A DNA stretch of 64,000 nucleotides from an uncultured Rhodopila sp. (lineage in GTDB: Bacteria > Pseudomonadota > Alphaproteobacteria > Acetobacterales > Acetobacteraceae). Where the stretch lies: contig CAIZFE010000004.1 in assembly GCA_903932145.1 (NCBI GenBank), positions 186,001-250,000 of the forward strand, written 5' to 3'. The stretch's first letter is position 1, and the number at the start of each line of letters is the position of its first letter. A program made the translations under genes and the position numbers. The notes beneath the pieces are model-generated. The model ran no database searches. It was given only the letters and a program-made list of their open reading frames with translations, and was not told where the DNA came from. Positions 44,390-56,361 of this stretch are shown here, piece after piece.

Positions 44390-46009
<1,620 letters not shown>

Positions 46010-46052
46010 AGCACTTTCGAGGTGACTGAAATCGCACCGGCCCGCCCAGACC

Positions 46053-46077
46053 GTCATTGGCTCGTCCGGGCCATGAC
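46053..46077. repeat. short copy of palindromic element family A
   Basis: GTCATTGG at the left and CCATGAC at the right flank CTCGTCCGGG, matching the core of the 10165-10308 element (GTCATGGCC, CTTGTCCGGG, GGCCATGAC). It sits in the gap between the convergent esterase and hemW genes. Confidence 0.6.
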
Positions 46078-46103
46078 GACAGCGGTTTTCCGGGTTCGGG
46101 TAC

Positions 46104-47315
46104 CTACTTCACCAACGCCGCCAACAGTGAATCCAGCCGAAGCCGCCCCTCTCGTGTCGCGATCAGGCGTTCGGGCGTTAGCACGGCATAACCGGCCTCG
46201 ACACATTGCTTCAACACGTCCGCATCCACGGACTCCGCAACGGTTCGCCCGGTCCGGGCGGCAAACCGGGCGAGTTCGACACCCTCGGCCAGCCGGAGGC
46301 CCATCAGCAGCGCCTCCCGGGCTCGGATGTCCGGCGACAGGGGTTCGCTCGACGTCAGCCCGTCACCGTCCCGCTCAACCCGTTCCGCCCAGGGCTCCGG
46401 GGCACGGTGCCGGCGCGTGGCGCGTAACGAGCCGTCCAGTGTGACCCGACCATGGGCACCGGGGCCGATCCCGGCGTAATCCAGGTATCGCCAGTATGCC
46501 AGATTGTGCCGGCTTTCCTGCCCCGGGCGCGCATAGTTGGAAATCTCGTATGCCAGCAATCCGGCCCGGGCGCATTCTTCTTCCGTCGCGTCGTACAACG
46601 CCGCGGCGGTGTCCTCATCCGGCAGCACGATTTTGCCTTGCCGGTGCAGCACCTCGAACTGCGTCGCCGGCTCGATCGTCAGTTGATACAGCGACAAATG
46701 ATCGTCCGCGAGGGCCAGCGCGTCGCGCAGTTCGGTGCGCCAACTGGCCAGATCCTGACGCGGCCGGGCATAGATCAGATCGAACGAAACGCGGTGGAAC
46801 AGGCGCCGGGCCAGCTTCAACGCCGCGACCGCCTCCGTGGCCGAGTGCTGGCGCCCGAGCGTTCGCAGGGCGGTTTCGTCGAGGCTTTGAATGCCGATCG
46901 AGACCCGGTTGACCCCGGCGGCGCGATAATCGGCCAGGCGGCCAGCCTCGATGCTCGTCGGGTTGGCTTCCAGCGTGACTTCCAGATCGCCCGCGACGTC
47001 GAACCAGCGTGAGGCGTCGTCCAGCAGCGCACCGACGGTCGATGGCTCCATCAGGCTCGGCGTGCCGCCGCCGAAGAACACTGACGTCAGACGGCGGCGC
47101 CCGAGCCGGGCTGCCTCGGTTGCCAGTTCGCGCCGGAGGGCGGCACCGAAACGGCCCTGGTCGATGCGGTCGCGGACGTGCGAATTGAAGTCACAATACG
47201 GACATTTGGACAGGCAGAACGGCCAGTGGACGTAGAGCGCCAGGTCGCCGGGAGCATCCGTCACAGCTTTAATCGCGACGGTATCCGCATGTTCAGGCTG
47301 TTCGGGATCGACCAT
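46104..47315 (-). CDS. hemW: HemW, radical SAM heme chaperone (HemN-like)
   Basis: A 403-residue radical SAM protein. The 4Fe-4S motif is HWPFCLSKCPYCDFNSHV, which lacks the fourth cysteine seen in true HemN and so indicates HemW. Further features are SVFFGGGTPSLM, EANPTS, RVSIGIQSLDETALRTLGR and SFDLIYARPRQ. HemW inserts heme into target proteins and is often misannotated as coproporphyrinogen III dehydrogenase. The start ATG 47315 overlaps the upstream acetyltransferase gene by about 55 bases, so they are likely cotranscribed. Confidence 0.92.
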   Translation of the reverse strand: MVDPEQPEHADTVAIKAVTDAPGDLALYVHWPFCLSKCPYCDFNSHVRDRIDQGRFGAALRRELATEAARLGRRRLTSVFFGGGTPSLMEPSTVGALLDDASRWFDVAGDLEVTLEANPTSIEAGRLADYRAAGVNRVSIGIQSLDETALRTLGRQHSATEAVAALKLARRLFHRVSFDLIYARPRQDLASWRTELRDALALADDHLSLYQLTIEPATQFEVLHRQGKIVLPDEDTAAALYDATEEECARAGLLAYEISNYARPGQESRHNLAYWRYLDYAGIGPGAHGRVTLDGSLRATRRHRAPEPWAERVERDGDGLTSSEPLSPDIRAREALLMGLRLAEGVELARFAARTGRTVAESVDADVLKQCVEAGYAVLTPERLIATREGRLRLDSLLAALVK

Positions 47316-47818
47316 GTCTCTCGTGCTTCGCGGACGACGAAGAAGCCGGCGCGCAAATAGTTGGGTAGCGCCCTGGGATGATCGGCGGTGCAGGTGTTGA
47401 CCGTCATGCCCCGCGCGCCATGCCGCCACGCCTCGTCAACCGCGGCTTGCAGCAGGGCGAACCCGGTGCCGTGGCCGATCGCATGCGGCATCAGGCCGAA
47501 ATAGCTCAGGTTCACGTCGGGCCAGGAGCGGGCGTCAAGTTCGAAGAACCCGGCCGGCTCGCCCTTGGCATACAGGGTGTAGATGGCGACCGACTGGTCA
47601 CGGAGCAAGGCCGCCAGTTCGTCGTCCGGGGTCGTGCGGCGGAGCCACCACAGGTAGTCGGCGCCGACGGTGTTGTAGAGATAGCGGTAGAACGGCACCG
47701 ACGGCGATTGCGCTCGGACGATCTGGCAGCCCGGCGGCAGGCCCGGCGCGCGGGTGGCCGGTGCTTTGTCCATCCGCAGGAATGTCACTTTGACTCCGAC
47801 CCGCGTAACCGACCCCAT
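47261..47818 (-). CDS. GNAT family acetyltransferase
   Basis: A 185-residue acetyltransferase. After an N-terminal strand region (PFYRYLYNTVGADYLWWLRR) come GEPAGFFELDARSWPDVNLS, the acetyl-CoA loop MPHAIGHGTGFALLQAAVDE and the C-terminal TVNTCTADHPRALPNYLRAG. The pattern is that of a widespread alphaproteobacterial GNAT group with unknown substrate. The start is uncertain: ATG 47818 or ATG 47773. It overlaps the hemW start. Confidence 0.82.
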   Translation of the reverse strand: MGSVTRVGVKVTFLRMDKAPATRAPGLPPGCQIVRAQSPSVPFYRYLYNTVGADYLWWLRRTTPDDELAALLRDQSVAIYTLYAKGEPAGFFELDARSWPDVNLSYFGLMPHAIGHGTGFALLQAAVDEAWRHGARGMTVNTCTADHPRALPNYLRAGFFVVREARETWSIPNSLNMRIPSRLKL

Positions 47819-47999
47819 CTGCTTCGCCCTGTGATCCAAAGCGGGCAGCTTTATCGCGGAACGGTGCCGGATGCTACTGGACGCGGTGAGTTGTTGCGGG
47901 ATGGGGCGAACTGGTCGAGCGGGCGTCTGGATGGCTTGTTTGGCGGAACCGGCGCACCGCCATCGCGTTCGGCTTGTGTCAGTTCAGCAGGAGGATGCC

Positions 48000-48209
48000 T
48001 TGGACCGAATCAAAATCCTGGACGCAACCTTGTGGCAGGAGGTGCCGCAGGACGTCATCACCGAGGCCGAACGTTCGGCGGTCGAGAGTCCTGTCTGGAT
48101 CGCTCGGCAGGGGAACGGGCATATCGTCGCGATGGATGGGCCGGGTGACCCGGAGGTGGCGACCGGCGATGTGATGTTCATCGCGGAGGTTGCGCCGCGC
48201 GGGCGCTAG
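48000..48209 (+). CDS. small hypothetical protein
   Basis: A 69-residue frame beginning at TTG 48000 and preceded by AGGAGG. The sequence DRIKILDATLWQEVPQDVIT followed by DVMFIAEVAPRGR looks protein-like and acidic. It overlaps the end of the convergent ParE-type gene by four bases. No family is recognised. The frame is open further upstream, but that part has no conserved look. Confidence 0.45.
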   Translation: MDRIKILDATLWQEVPQDVITEAERSAVESPVWIARQGNGHIVAMDGPGDPEVATGDVMFIAEVAPRGR

Positions 48210-48502
48210 ATACGGTTCGGAATGTCGGCGGTGGCGAAGGAGACTCCGGATATAACGCGCGGCGTCGTTGTGCTATAGGAAATCCAGTAACGTCCCTCAA
48301 TGATCCAACGACGGCCGTAACGGCTAAGGGCGGGATAGGGGCGCGGGGCTGCTAATCCAGCTTCCGGGCTTTGGGCAATACGCCGCTTTGCCCGTTCCAG
48401 GGCGTCCAAGAGATTGATTGCCGCTGCAAGCCCTGCGTTTTCCTCGTCGTAGGCGATGAACTGATCGACCTGTGCTTCGGCCTTGGGACTCAGCGAGATC
48501 AC
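48206..48502 (-). CDS. ParE/RelE-superfamily toxin
   Basis: A 98-residue protein with the ParE/RelE fold pattern: ISLSPKAEAQVDQFIAYDEE, then RAKRRIAQSPEAGLAAPRPY and RWIIEGRYWISYSTTTPRVI. ParE toxins poison gyrase, RelE toxins cleave mRNA; the subclass cannot be fixed by eye. Its GTG start overlaps the stop of the antitoxin gene as GTGA, the usual toxin-antitoxin coupling. Confidence 0.82.
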   Translation of the reverse strand: MISLSPKAEAQVDQFIAYDEENAGLAAAINLLDALERAKRRIAQSPEAGLAAPRPYPALSRYGRRWIIEGRYWISYSTTTPRVISGVSFATADIPNRI

Positions 48503-48675
48503 GCCTCACGGGCTGTCTTCGGCTGTTCAAGCGATTGTCCCGACTTCATACGCGCTATGCTGGCCCGGAGTCTGTCCAGGACGGCCGCGAGGGGAACCGT
48601 TTGGCCGGATTCTATCTGGGCCTCGCTGCGTTCGAGCGATTCCGTCATCCAGCCCGGCGGTTTCTTGTCGGCCAT
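48499..48675 (-). CDS. antitoxin of the ParE-type pair
   Basis: A 58-residue protein (MADKKPPGWMTESLERSEAQ, then IESGQTVPLAAVLDRLRASI), upstream of and overlapping the toxin gene. It is short, charged and helical, as expected for an antitoxin. The C-terminal SIARM segment is also found in the orphan protein at 54088-54309, so the two are related. ATG 48675 is preferred; ATG 48684 is possible. Confidence 0.78.
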   Translation of the reverse strand: MADKKPPGWMTESLERSEAQIESGQTVPLAAVLDRLRASIARMKSGQSLEQPKTAREA

Positions 48676-48882
48676 AGTGTTCATCGTTCGACTATGGGCC
48701 GGCGGGGCCGCCTTTTCCAGTGCATTCAACCATGGCTGTTGTTGAGTGCCGCTGTTCTGTCGTCCGGCTTGATGCAGTCCCTGCTTTGGACACTGTCAGA
48801 TCACACGTCTCGAGCTACTTTTGGCTACAGTCACGGTTACGGCACCTTGGCCGCGAGACACGAAGGAATGTCTCCGCAATGC

Positions 48883-48911
48883 TTGAAACAGGATGGGCAA
48901 TGGGGTATACT
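48883..48911 (+). promoter_or_regulatory. strong sigma-70 type promoter
   Basis: TTGAAA (48883-48888) and TATACT (48906-48911) are separated by exactly 17 bases. This is close to consensus and stands out in GC-rich DNA. No open frame follows, and an intrinsic terminator lies about 100 bases downstream. Confidence 0.7.
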
Positions 48912-48917
48912 TTCCAG

Positions 48918-49035
48918 CGCGACTTGTCAGGCCGTGTGTCTGGTGAGCGCCGTGGTTACCCGGTGGCAGAAGGCCCTGGTTGCCGACCACATAGTACCCC
49001 TCGATTTAGAACCGCCTTCGGGCGGTTCTTTCGTT
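48918..49035 (+). ncRNA. candidate small RNA, about 115 nt
   Basis: The segment runs from the predicted start site, seven bases after TATACT, to the T-run after a GC hairpin. It has no ribosome site followed by an open frame. Internal pairing is possible: GTGGT with ACCAC around the middle third, besides the terminator stem. It does not match the signature sequences of tmRNA, RNase P RNA or 4.5S RNA, and I cannot match it to 6S RNA. It lies between the ParE-type pair and a damaged DUF3800 gene. Confidence 0.5.
49009..49035 (+). terminator. intrinsic terminator
   Basis: GAACCGCC / GGCGGTTC with a TTCG tetraloop is followed by TTTCGTT. The T-rich side fixes its direction as plus strand, matching the promoter at 48883. 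Confidence 0.85.
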
Positions 49036-49382
49036 CAGGGCAGATTAATCCCGAACCGCTCGCGGAGACCCAAGGCATTCAGGTCCTCGGCGACGATCCA
49101 CTTACGCGCATAGGCGACCACATCCGCCAACTGTAGCAGCCGGGACGCGGCTGAATCCAGTCGCACAACCCGGTCTCGCGGTGCCGCCATCCAAAAGCGT
49201 TGCAGTAATCCTTGCAGATACTTGCCATCGAGATTGACCGCGTGAATCTCATTGGCATTGGCTTCCAGCAGATCGCTGAAACATTTATCCATCCGCCCGG
49301 CATCACGAGCCAGGACAATCACCGCGCCAAGATAAAGCGAGCCCACTCCGGCCGTTCCATACTCGTCAAGGAAGCACAGTAT
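49035..49382 (-). pseudogene. DUF3800 domain protein remnant, start codon lost and interior shortened
   Basis: Upstream of GTG 49346 the same frame reads ILCFLDEYGTAGVGSLYLGA, the acidic opening (FLDE-G) typical of DUF3800 proteins, but the first codon is ATA preceded by TAG, with no ATG, GTG or TTG before it. The middle (EIHAVNLDGKYLQGLLQRFW) passes almost directly to the C-terminal RLLQLADVVAYARKWIVAED. Family members usually exceed 200 residues, against about 115 here, so an internal deletion is likely. DUF3800 proteins are predicted RNase H-like nucleases seen near mobile DNA. Confidence 0.6.
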
Positions 49383-49518
49383 CTATTTATTAATATATGC
49401 AACCACAGTTTACATCGCTGACACCGGCGGCGATGTAGACATATCGCGGTTGTGCGGCGCAACGTTTCGTCGTCCGCCGCCAACCAACCGTCTCCGAACC
49501 AGCTATCCCCGCCGTCGC

Positions 49519-51987
<2,469 letters not shown>

Positions 51988-52004
51988 CTATAGATAGATA
52001 GCAG

Positions 52005-53165
52005 CTACAGAGCGGCAGGGACAGGGGTTGTGTCAGTTTGGAGGCGAAGAAAACGCCCATCCGGGTGTAACCCGCCGCCGCCCGTTGCCAGTGCCTCGGC
52101 ATGGCCTGCCAGCGGCAGGAAGGTCTCGGCATCCGTGCCGGTGATCACGGTCTGCGCGGGCAGCGCAATCAGCACGTCCCATAGCGCACGGCGGCGCTCC
52201 GCGTCCAGGTGAACCGCCGGTTCGTCGAGTAAAAGCAAGGGGGCGAAGCCGCGGGCGGAGGCGATCAGGGCGGCGTGCGCCAGGATGACGCCGATCAGCA
52301 GGGCCTTCTGTTGCCCTGTGCTGGCCAGCGCGGCGGGTGTGCCGGTGGTGACGTCGGTCAGCCGCATGTCGGTGCGGTGAGCGCCCAGCAGGCAGGTTCC
52401 GGCGGCCGAGTCGCGGGGGCGGTTGGCGGCCAGGGTTTCGCGCAGCCAGTCCTCCACCTTCAGGGCAGGTTCGACTTGCAGGCGTTCGGCGATCGGGCAG
52501 GCCAGACCGATGCGGCCAGGGGGGAAGGCGCCGGCGCCTGCCGCGATTTGCGCGTTGAGGCGGGTTACCAGGCTTAACCGAGCGGCGGAGGCTGCTACGG
52601 CGTGGCGCGCAATAGAATCCTCCAGGCCGGACAGCCAGGCGCGGTCGTGACGGCCCTCGGACAGCAGGCGGTTGCGGCTGCCGACGGCGGTGTCGTGGGC
52701 GGCCATTTCGCGGGCGTGGCCGGGTTCCAGGGCCCAGACGAGGCGGTCCAGGAAGCGGCGGCGGCCGGATAGGCCTTCCTGGAACAGCCGGTCCATCTGC
52801 GGGGTCAGCCAGACGGCGGCGACAATCCGGGCAATATCGGCCTGGTTGCGCGGGGCGGCGCCGTCCAGGCGGAAGACGCGGCGGTCCGATCCCGGCTCGC
52901 AGCCGGTGCCGATGATGGTTTCGCCTTCTTGGGTTTGGAACCGGGCGGCGACGGCCCAGCTTCCGGGACCGTCCAGGCGGGGCAGGTCGGCATTGCGGGC
53001 GCTGCGCAGGCCTCGGCCGGGGACGATCAGGGACAGCGCCTCCAGCAGGTTGGTCTTGCCGGTGCCGTTGGGGCCGTAGAGCACGCTGATACGAGCGGCC
53101 GGGCGCCATGTTAGCGCGGCGTAGCTGCGGAAGTCGGTGAGGGTGAGGCGGTTGAGGCGAAGCAC
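52005..53165 (-). CDS. recF: DNA replication and repair protein RecF
   Basis: A 386-residue SMC-like ATPase that loads RecA at gaps with RecO and RecR. The opening is LNRLTLTDFRSYAALTWRPA, the Walker A motif is VLYGPNGTGKTNLLEALSLI, the ABC signature is LASTGQQKALLIGVILAHAA, and Walker B is LLLLDEPAVHLDAERRRALW. The start is GTG 53165. In many bacteria the order is dnaA-dnaN-recF-gyrB; here recF-gyrB is kept, but dnaN and dnaA are not upstream. Instead a divergent EndoU toxin/immunity pair begins about 230 bases away. Confidence 0.96.
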   Translation of the reverse strand: MLRLNRLTLTDFRSYAALTWRPAARISVLYGPNGTGKTNLLEALSLIVPGRGLRSARNADLPRLDGPGSWAVAARFQTQEGETIIGTGCEPGSDRRVFRLDGAAPRNQADIARIVAAVWLTPQMDRLFQEGLSGRRRFLDRLVWALEPGHAREMAAHDTAVGSRNRLLSEGRHDRAWLSGLEDSIARHAVAASAARLSLVTRLNAQIAAGAGAFPPGRIGLACPIAERLQVEPALKVEDWLRETLAANRPRDSAAGTCLLGAHRTDMRLTDVTTGTPAALASTGQQKALLIGVILAHAALIASARGFAPLLLLDEPAVHLDAERRRALWDVLIALPAQTVITGTDAETFLPLAGHAEALATGGGGLHPDGRFLRLQTDTTPVPAAL

Positions 53166-53397
53166 GCCGCCAACATGGCGTTATGCGGGGGCGGCGTGAA
53201 GGGGGTTGGGTGCTTGTCCCAATCCCGGTGCTTTGAGAGTGTCAAATGCTTTGGGTGCGGCTTTGGGCGCGGGTGTTAACGGCTTCTTAACCCTTCTTTC
53301 GTATCATCGCGTGGCTGGGTGCGGTGTCGCCCTGGAGTCCGATGACTGGCGCGTTTCGAAACGGGGATTAAGCGATGCGCCTGACAAAAATAGCGAA

Positions 53398-53685
53398 ATG
53401 AAGCCCTATTCGGCCTCGAAAGCGGCGCGTCACCACATCTTGTATGGCGACAGATCGGGCGGAGGCCACAGATTTGGTGCGAATAAAGGTAAGAGCGAGT
53501 TCCCTCGGTCCTGGTCGGACCACGCGATTATTGCCGCAATCGAAGACGTAGCCAACGACCTAAGCTCGACTGTTTTGCCGGCGCGTGGTGGGCGTATTAT
53601 CTTGATTGGTACCCGAAACGCGGTCAGCATCACCGTCGTTGTGGATCCGTCGGCTCATTTTCTCATAACTGGCTATCCAACTTAG
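53398..53685 (+). CDS. EndoU domain nuclease toxin, without a delivery domain
   Basis: A 95-residue protein that is essentially a bare bacterial EndoU domain, as found at the C-terminus of CdiA, MafB and related polymorphic toxins. The two active-site histidines can be placed in RHHILYGD and GGGHRFGANKGKSEFP, which also holds the lysine; FPRSWSDHAIIAAIEDVAND and the terminal TGYPT complete the family pattern. EndoU toxins cleave tRNA or other RNA in target cells. No signal peptide or secretion domain is present. ATG 53398 has a weak ribosome site, and the frame is open back to 53206, so a longer N-terminus or a lost delivery region is possible. The MafI-like immunity gene is 18 bases downstream. 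Confidence 0.8.
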   Translation: MKPYSASKAARHHILYGDRSGGGHRFGANKGKSEFPRSWSDHAIIAAIEDVANDLSSTVLPARGGRIILIGTRNAVSITVVVDPSAHFLITGYPT

Positions 53686-53703
53686 CGGTTCCTGGAGTCC
53701 TCG

Positions 53704-54012
53704 ATGGCAAATTATGCGGTTTTGCACGCCCAAACGGAACGGCGGATCGAGCTGTTGCTAACGCAACTCGGCGGGGCGCTTGCTGAGACTGAGTGTGCGG
53801 AGGTCACGCAATTCCTTCGCGCCGGTGAGTATGGATTGGCTTTAGACACGCTGGCCAGCATTCTGGTGGAGGAGCAGAAGCCCGTTGCAGTCGGTATTCT
53901 AACCGAGATTGAGAGCCTCGCCGAGAGCATGGGCTTGCTCGATGGCCGCTTCATGCAGACGCTGCGCACTTGGTATGATCGGCAGTCCAAGCAGCGTGAC
54001 GCTGCTTATTAG
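53704..54012 (+). CDS. probable MafI-family immunity protein for the EndoU toxin
   Basis: A 102-residue, entirely helical acidic protein (ERRIELLLTQLGGALAETEC, then REAGEYGLALDTLASILVEE-like text and GILTEIESLAESMGLLDGRF). MafI-type immunity proteins have this size and helical, acidic character and follow MafB toxins whose ends include EndoU nucleases. Position directly after the toxin, with GGAG before ATG 53704, supports the role. The family name rests on pattern and context, not on a unique motif. Confidence 0.68.
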   Translation: MANYAVLHAQTERRIELLLTQLGGALAETECAEVTQFLRAGEYGLALDTLASILVEEQKPVAVGILTEIESLAESMGLLDGRFMQTLRTWYDRQSKQRDAAY

Positions 54013-54087
54013 GCTCCCTTCCGATTGCTGTCGCCACGCCGACTCGACCAGCGGCGACGCGACCTTGGGTGCAGTTGGCGATCCGAC

Positions 54088-54309
54088 TTAGAGCCTGTCC
54101 GTAACTCTGCCTGCGTGACCCGCCGCACCGGTTCGGGCCTCCATCCTCGCAATGCTCTCGCGTAGCTCGCGCATGATCTCATCACCGGACACGAATAGAC
54201 CGGCCCGGGCTTCGGCCTCACTGTCCGCCAGCGCGGCAAGCAACTTGGCCTCCGTCGGCATGGGCGGGTTCCAGTCGGCCGGATGTCTGTGGGGCGGTGT
54301 GTCGTCCAT
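54088..54309 (-). CDS. orphan antitoxin-like protein
   Basis: A 73-residue protein whose C-terminal half (LADSEAEARAGLFVSGDEIM, then RELRESIARMEART) resembles the short antitoxin at 48499-48675 and others that precede RelE/ParE toxins. No toxin gene follows on the minus strand; the next gene in that direction is the convergent immunity gene. It is probably a solitary antitoxin left after toxin loss. Confidence 0.55.
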   Translation of the reverse strand: MDDTPPHRHPADWNPPMPTEAKLLAALADSEAEARAGLFVSGDEIMRELRESIARMEARTGAAGHAGRVTDRL

Positions 54310-54399
54310 ACGGAGAGACTAGGCGACCTCGCGGCATATTCCAGCCCGATAACTCGGCGTGTCGCCAGTTCGTGTCCTGTCGGACTTGAAACCCGCCAA

Positions 54400-55095
54400 C
54401 TAAAACGAGTGACGTGACGTATCCCGAAAACTCCACCCCTTGAGACCAGCGGCCTTGCAGGCGTCCTTCACCGCGTCATCGCAGATCACGGTCGAGTCAC
54501 AATACAGCATACGGAAAATATGATGCGATCCGATGACGTCTTCCTTGAATATCAGCACTTCATTGCCTATTGTCGTATAAATTTTTTCGTTTCTGTCATT
54601 TTTCTTTATTTTTGCTTCGGACTCCGGCTCGTTGAGTGCATCGAGCACACGCACCACGTCGCAGAGCCAATAGCGTGGCCCTTCCGATCCATCCCGCAAT
54701 TCCACGCGGCACTCAAGGAAGACGAATGCATCAGGATCGACTTGTTCAAGTACTCTCTTGGCTCGATCGGACACCAGCCAGAACTGACCGATAGGCTCCA
54801 TATCCCTCACGTCTCGACCGAGCCTGCTGTCGAAACGGAGGAGCGGCATCGCCGCACACTCACGGAAGCCGCGCCGGCCCTCCGGCCTCCGGTAAATCCC
54901 GCCGCCCCCGGGTGAGACCGCTGCCTCATTCGTCACCTCCCATCCGGCGGCAGTCGCCCGCGTCACCCGATCCATCTCGTAGAACTTGCGTTTCTTGACC
55001 GAACGCGCGGGTCGTGGCGCCTTGGCCGAGGCACTCGGTTGGGACTCCGCGGCGGCCACCAGCCCAAGGGGCCGCAATGCATTGCTACCAGGCAT
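54400..55095 (-). CDS. Imm11/DUF1629 family immunity protein
   Basis: A 231-residue protein. The C-terminal 150 residues fit the DUF1629 (Imm11) pattern: RYWLCDVVRVLDALNEPESE, EVLIFKEDVIGSHHIFRMLY and DDAVKDACKAAGLKGWSFRD. These proteins neutralise polymorphic toxins. The N-terminal 50 residues are basic and low-complexity (AKAPRPARSVKKRKFYEMD). ATG 55095 is chosen because AAGGA lies eight bases upstream; a GTG at 55137 is possible. The AT-rich patch at 54570-54620 suggests foreign origin. No matching toxin is adjacent, so it is an orphan immunity gene in the EndoU island. Confidence 0.75.
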   Translation of the reverse strand: MPGSNALRPLGLVAAAESQPSASAKAPRPARSVKKRKFYEMDRVTRATAAGWEVTNEAAVSPGGGGIYRRPEGRRGFRECAAMPLLRFDSRLGRDVRDMEPIGQFWLVSDRAKRVLEQVDPDAFVFLECRVELRDGSEGPRYWLCDVVRVLDALNEPESEAKIKKNDRNEKIYTTIGNEVLIFKEDVIGSHHIFRMLYCDSTVICDDAVKDACKAAGLKGWSFRDTSRHSF

Positions 55096-55428
55096 GGTCT
55101 TGTCCTTCTCGAATGGCACTGAACGCGCCTCGGTCACGCTTATGTTGCTTCCAGGGTCGCCACGAACACCGGCGCTTAGCAGTTGTGTCGAGCGTGGTGC
55201 ATGTGGCCCGCAACACGGGTCGTTGTCGTAGAGACATCTGTTGTCGAGCGGACGAAGCGGCGCGCAGGGCGAGCCGAATAGCCTTCACGCCTCAACCGGC
55301 CATCCATCCAGCGGTTTTGACATCGCATCATCCGGGTCGAAGATAATCGACCGGTAGCCGAGCTATGGACCGTCAATCTGATAGCGAATCGTGACATGTC
55401 CAGCGAAACGGATTCCGCTCTATGGCCA

Positions 55429-56361
55429 TCAATCGGGCTGTCCCAACACCCGGTACATTTCGGCCAATTGCGGGCTGATCGGCACATTCAGTCTGTCGCC
55501 GTTCGGCAACCGGTCCACCAGCCAGCGCGTGTAGAGCCGGTTCAGGGCGCCCTCGCTCGCCATACGAGCAAAACTGTCGCGGACCAGATCGGCGAACGCC
55601 GGGTCGTTGCGCCGGAAGCCGATGGCGTACGGTTCGTAGGACAAATAATCGCCGGTAATGCCAAAGCGTTTGCCGTCGGGACGCGTGGCGACGAAGCCTG
55701 CCAGCAGGATGTCGTCGGACGCAAACGCATCGGCCTTACCGGACGCCAGCAGATCGTAGGCGGTATCCAAAGCCGGAACCTCGGTCACCACGATCGGGGG
55801 CGTGACGGTCGCGGCCAACCGATGGATCGCCGCCGCGTTGGTGGTGCCGGCGCCAACGACAATCGTATGGCCGGCGAGCGCGCGATATGACGGAACGGCC
55901 GGTCTGCCGTTCACCAGCGGCACCAGCAGCTTGGTGCCGGCCAGGAAGAAGACCGGCGAAAACGCCACGGTCTTCGCCCGTTCCGCATTGGCGGTGGTCG
56001 GGCCGCACTCCAGGTCGATCGCGCCGGAGACGATCTTCGGTAGCCGCTCCTCCGCCCCGACCGGCACGTAAACGATCCGGACCCCGGTCTGCCAGGCCGG
56101 AGCATCGGCCTCTAGCAAGTCGCGGTTGAGCAGCACCGCAACGTCCTCGGCGATGCCGTGGCACAGATCCACCGCGAACCCGACCGGTTGGTGCCCGGGG
56201 TTCAGGAACGAAAACGGCGGACTGCTCTCGCGATAGCCGATCAGGATCGTGCCGCGGGCGTTGATCGTTTTCAGCGTGCCGGACAGCACGACGCCGTCCT
56301 CCGCCCGAGCGCCGCCGCAGAAACAAGCCGTCACCAGAAGAAAAGCGAGGAAGCGCCTCAT
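55429..56361 (-). CDS. solute-binding protein family 3 (amino-acid type), coupled to a DctA-like symporter
   Basis: A 310-residue periplasmic receptor with a Sec signal peptide (RRFLAFLLVTACFCGGARAE). Family 3 features are GTILIGYRESSPPFSFLNPG, GFAVDLCHGIAEDVA, ECGPTTANAERAKTVAFSPV and the hinge GHTIVVGAGTTNAAAI. Ligands are usually polar amino acids such as glutamate. Its ATG overlaps the stop of the DctA-type gene as ATGA, so both come from one coupled mRNA. No ABC permease or ATPase is nearby. A binding protein tied to a secondary DAACS carrier is unusual. Confidence 0.88.
   Translation of the reverse strand: MRRFLAFLLVTACFCGGARAEDGVVLSGTLKTINARGTILIGYRESSPPFSFLNPGHQPVGFAVDLCHGIAEDVAVLLNRDLLEADAPAWQTGVRIVYVPVGAEERLPKIVSGAIDLECGPTTANAERAKTVAFSPVFFLAGTKLLVPLVNGRPAVPSYRALAGHTIVVGAGTTNAAAIHRLAATVTPPIVVTEVPALDTAYDLLASGKADAFASDDILLAGFVATRPDGKRFGITGDYLSYEPYAIGFRRNDPAFADLVRDSFARMASEGALNRLYTRWLVDRLPNGDRLNVPISPQLAEMYRVLGQPD

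Noticed and set aside
48472-49113. Plus-strand open frames covering the candidate small RNA
   Set aside because: No ribosome site or protein-like pattern; they run through the antitoxin gene in antisense and through the terminator.
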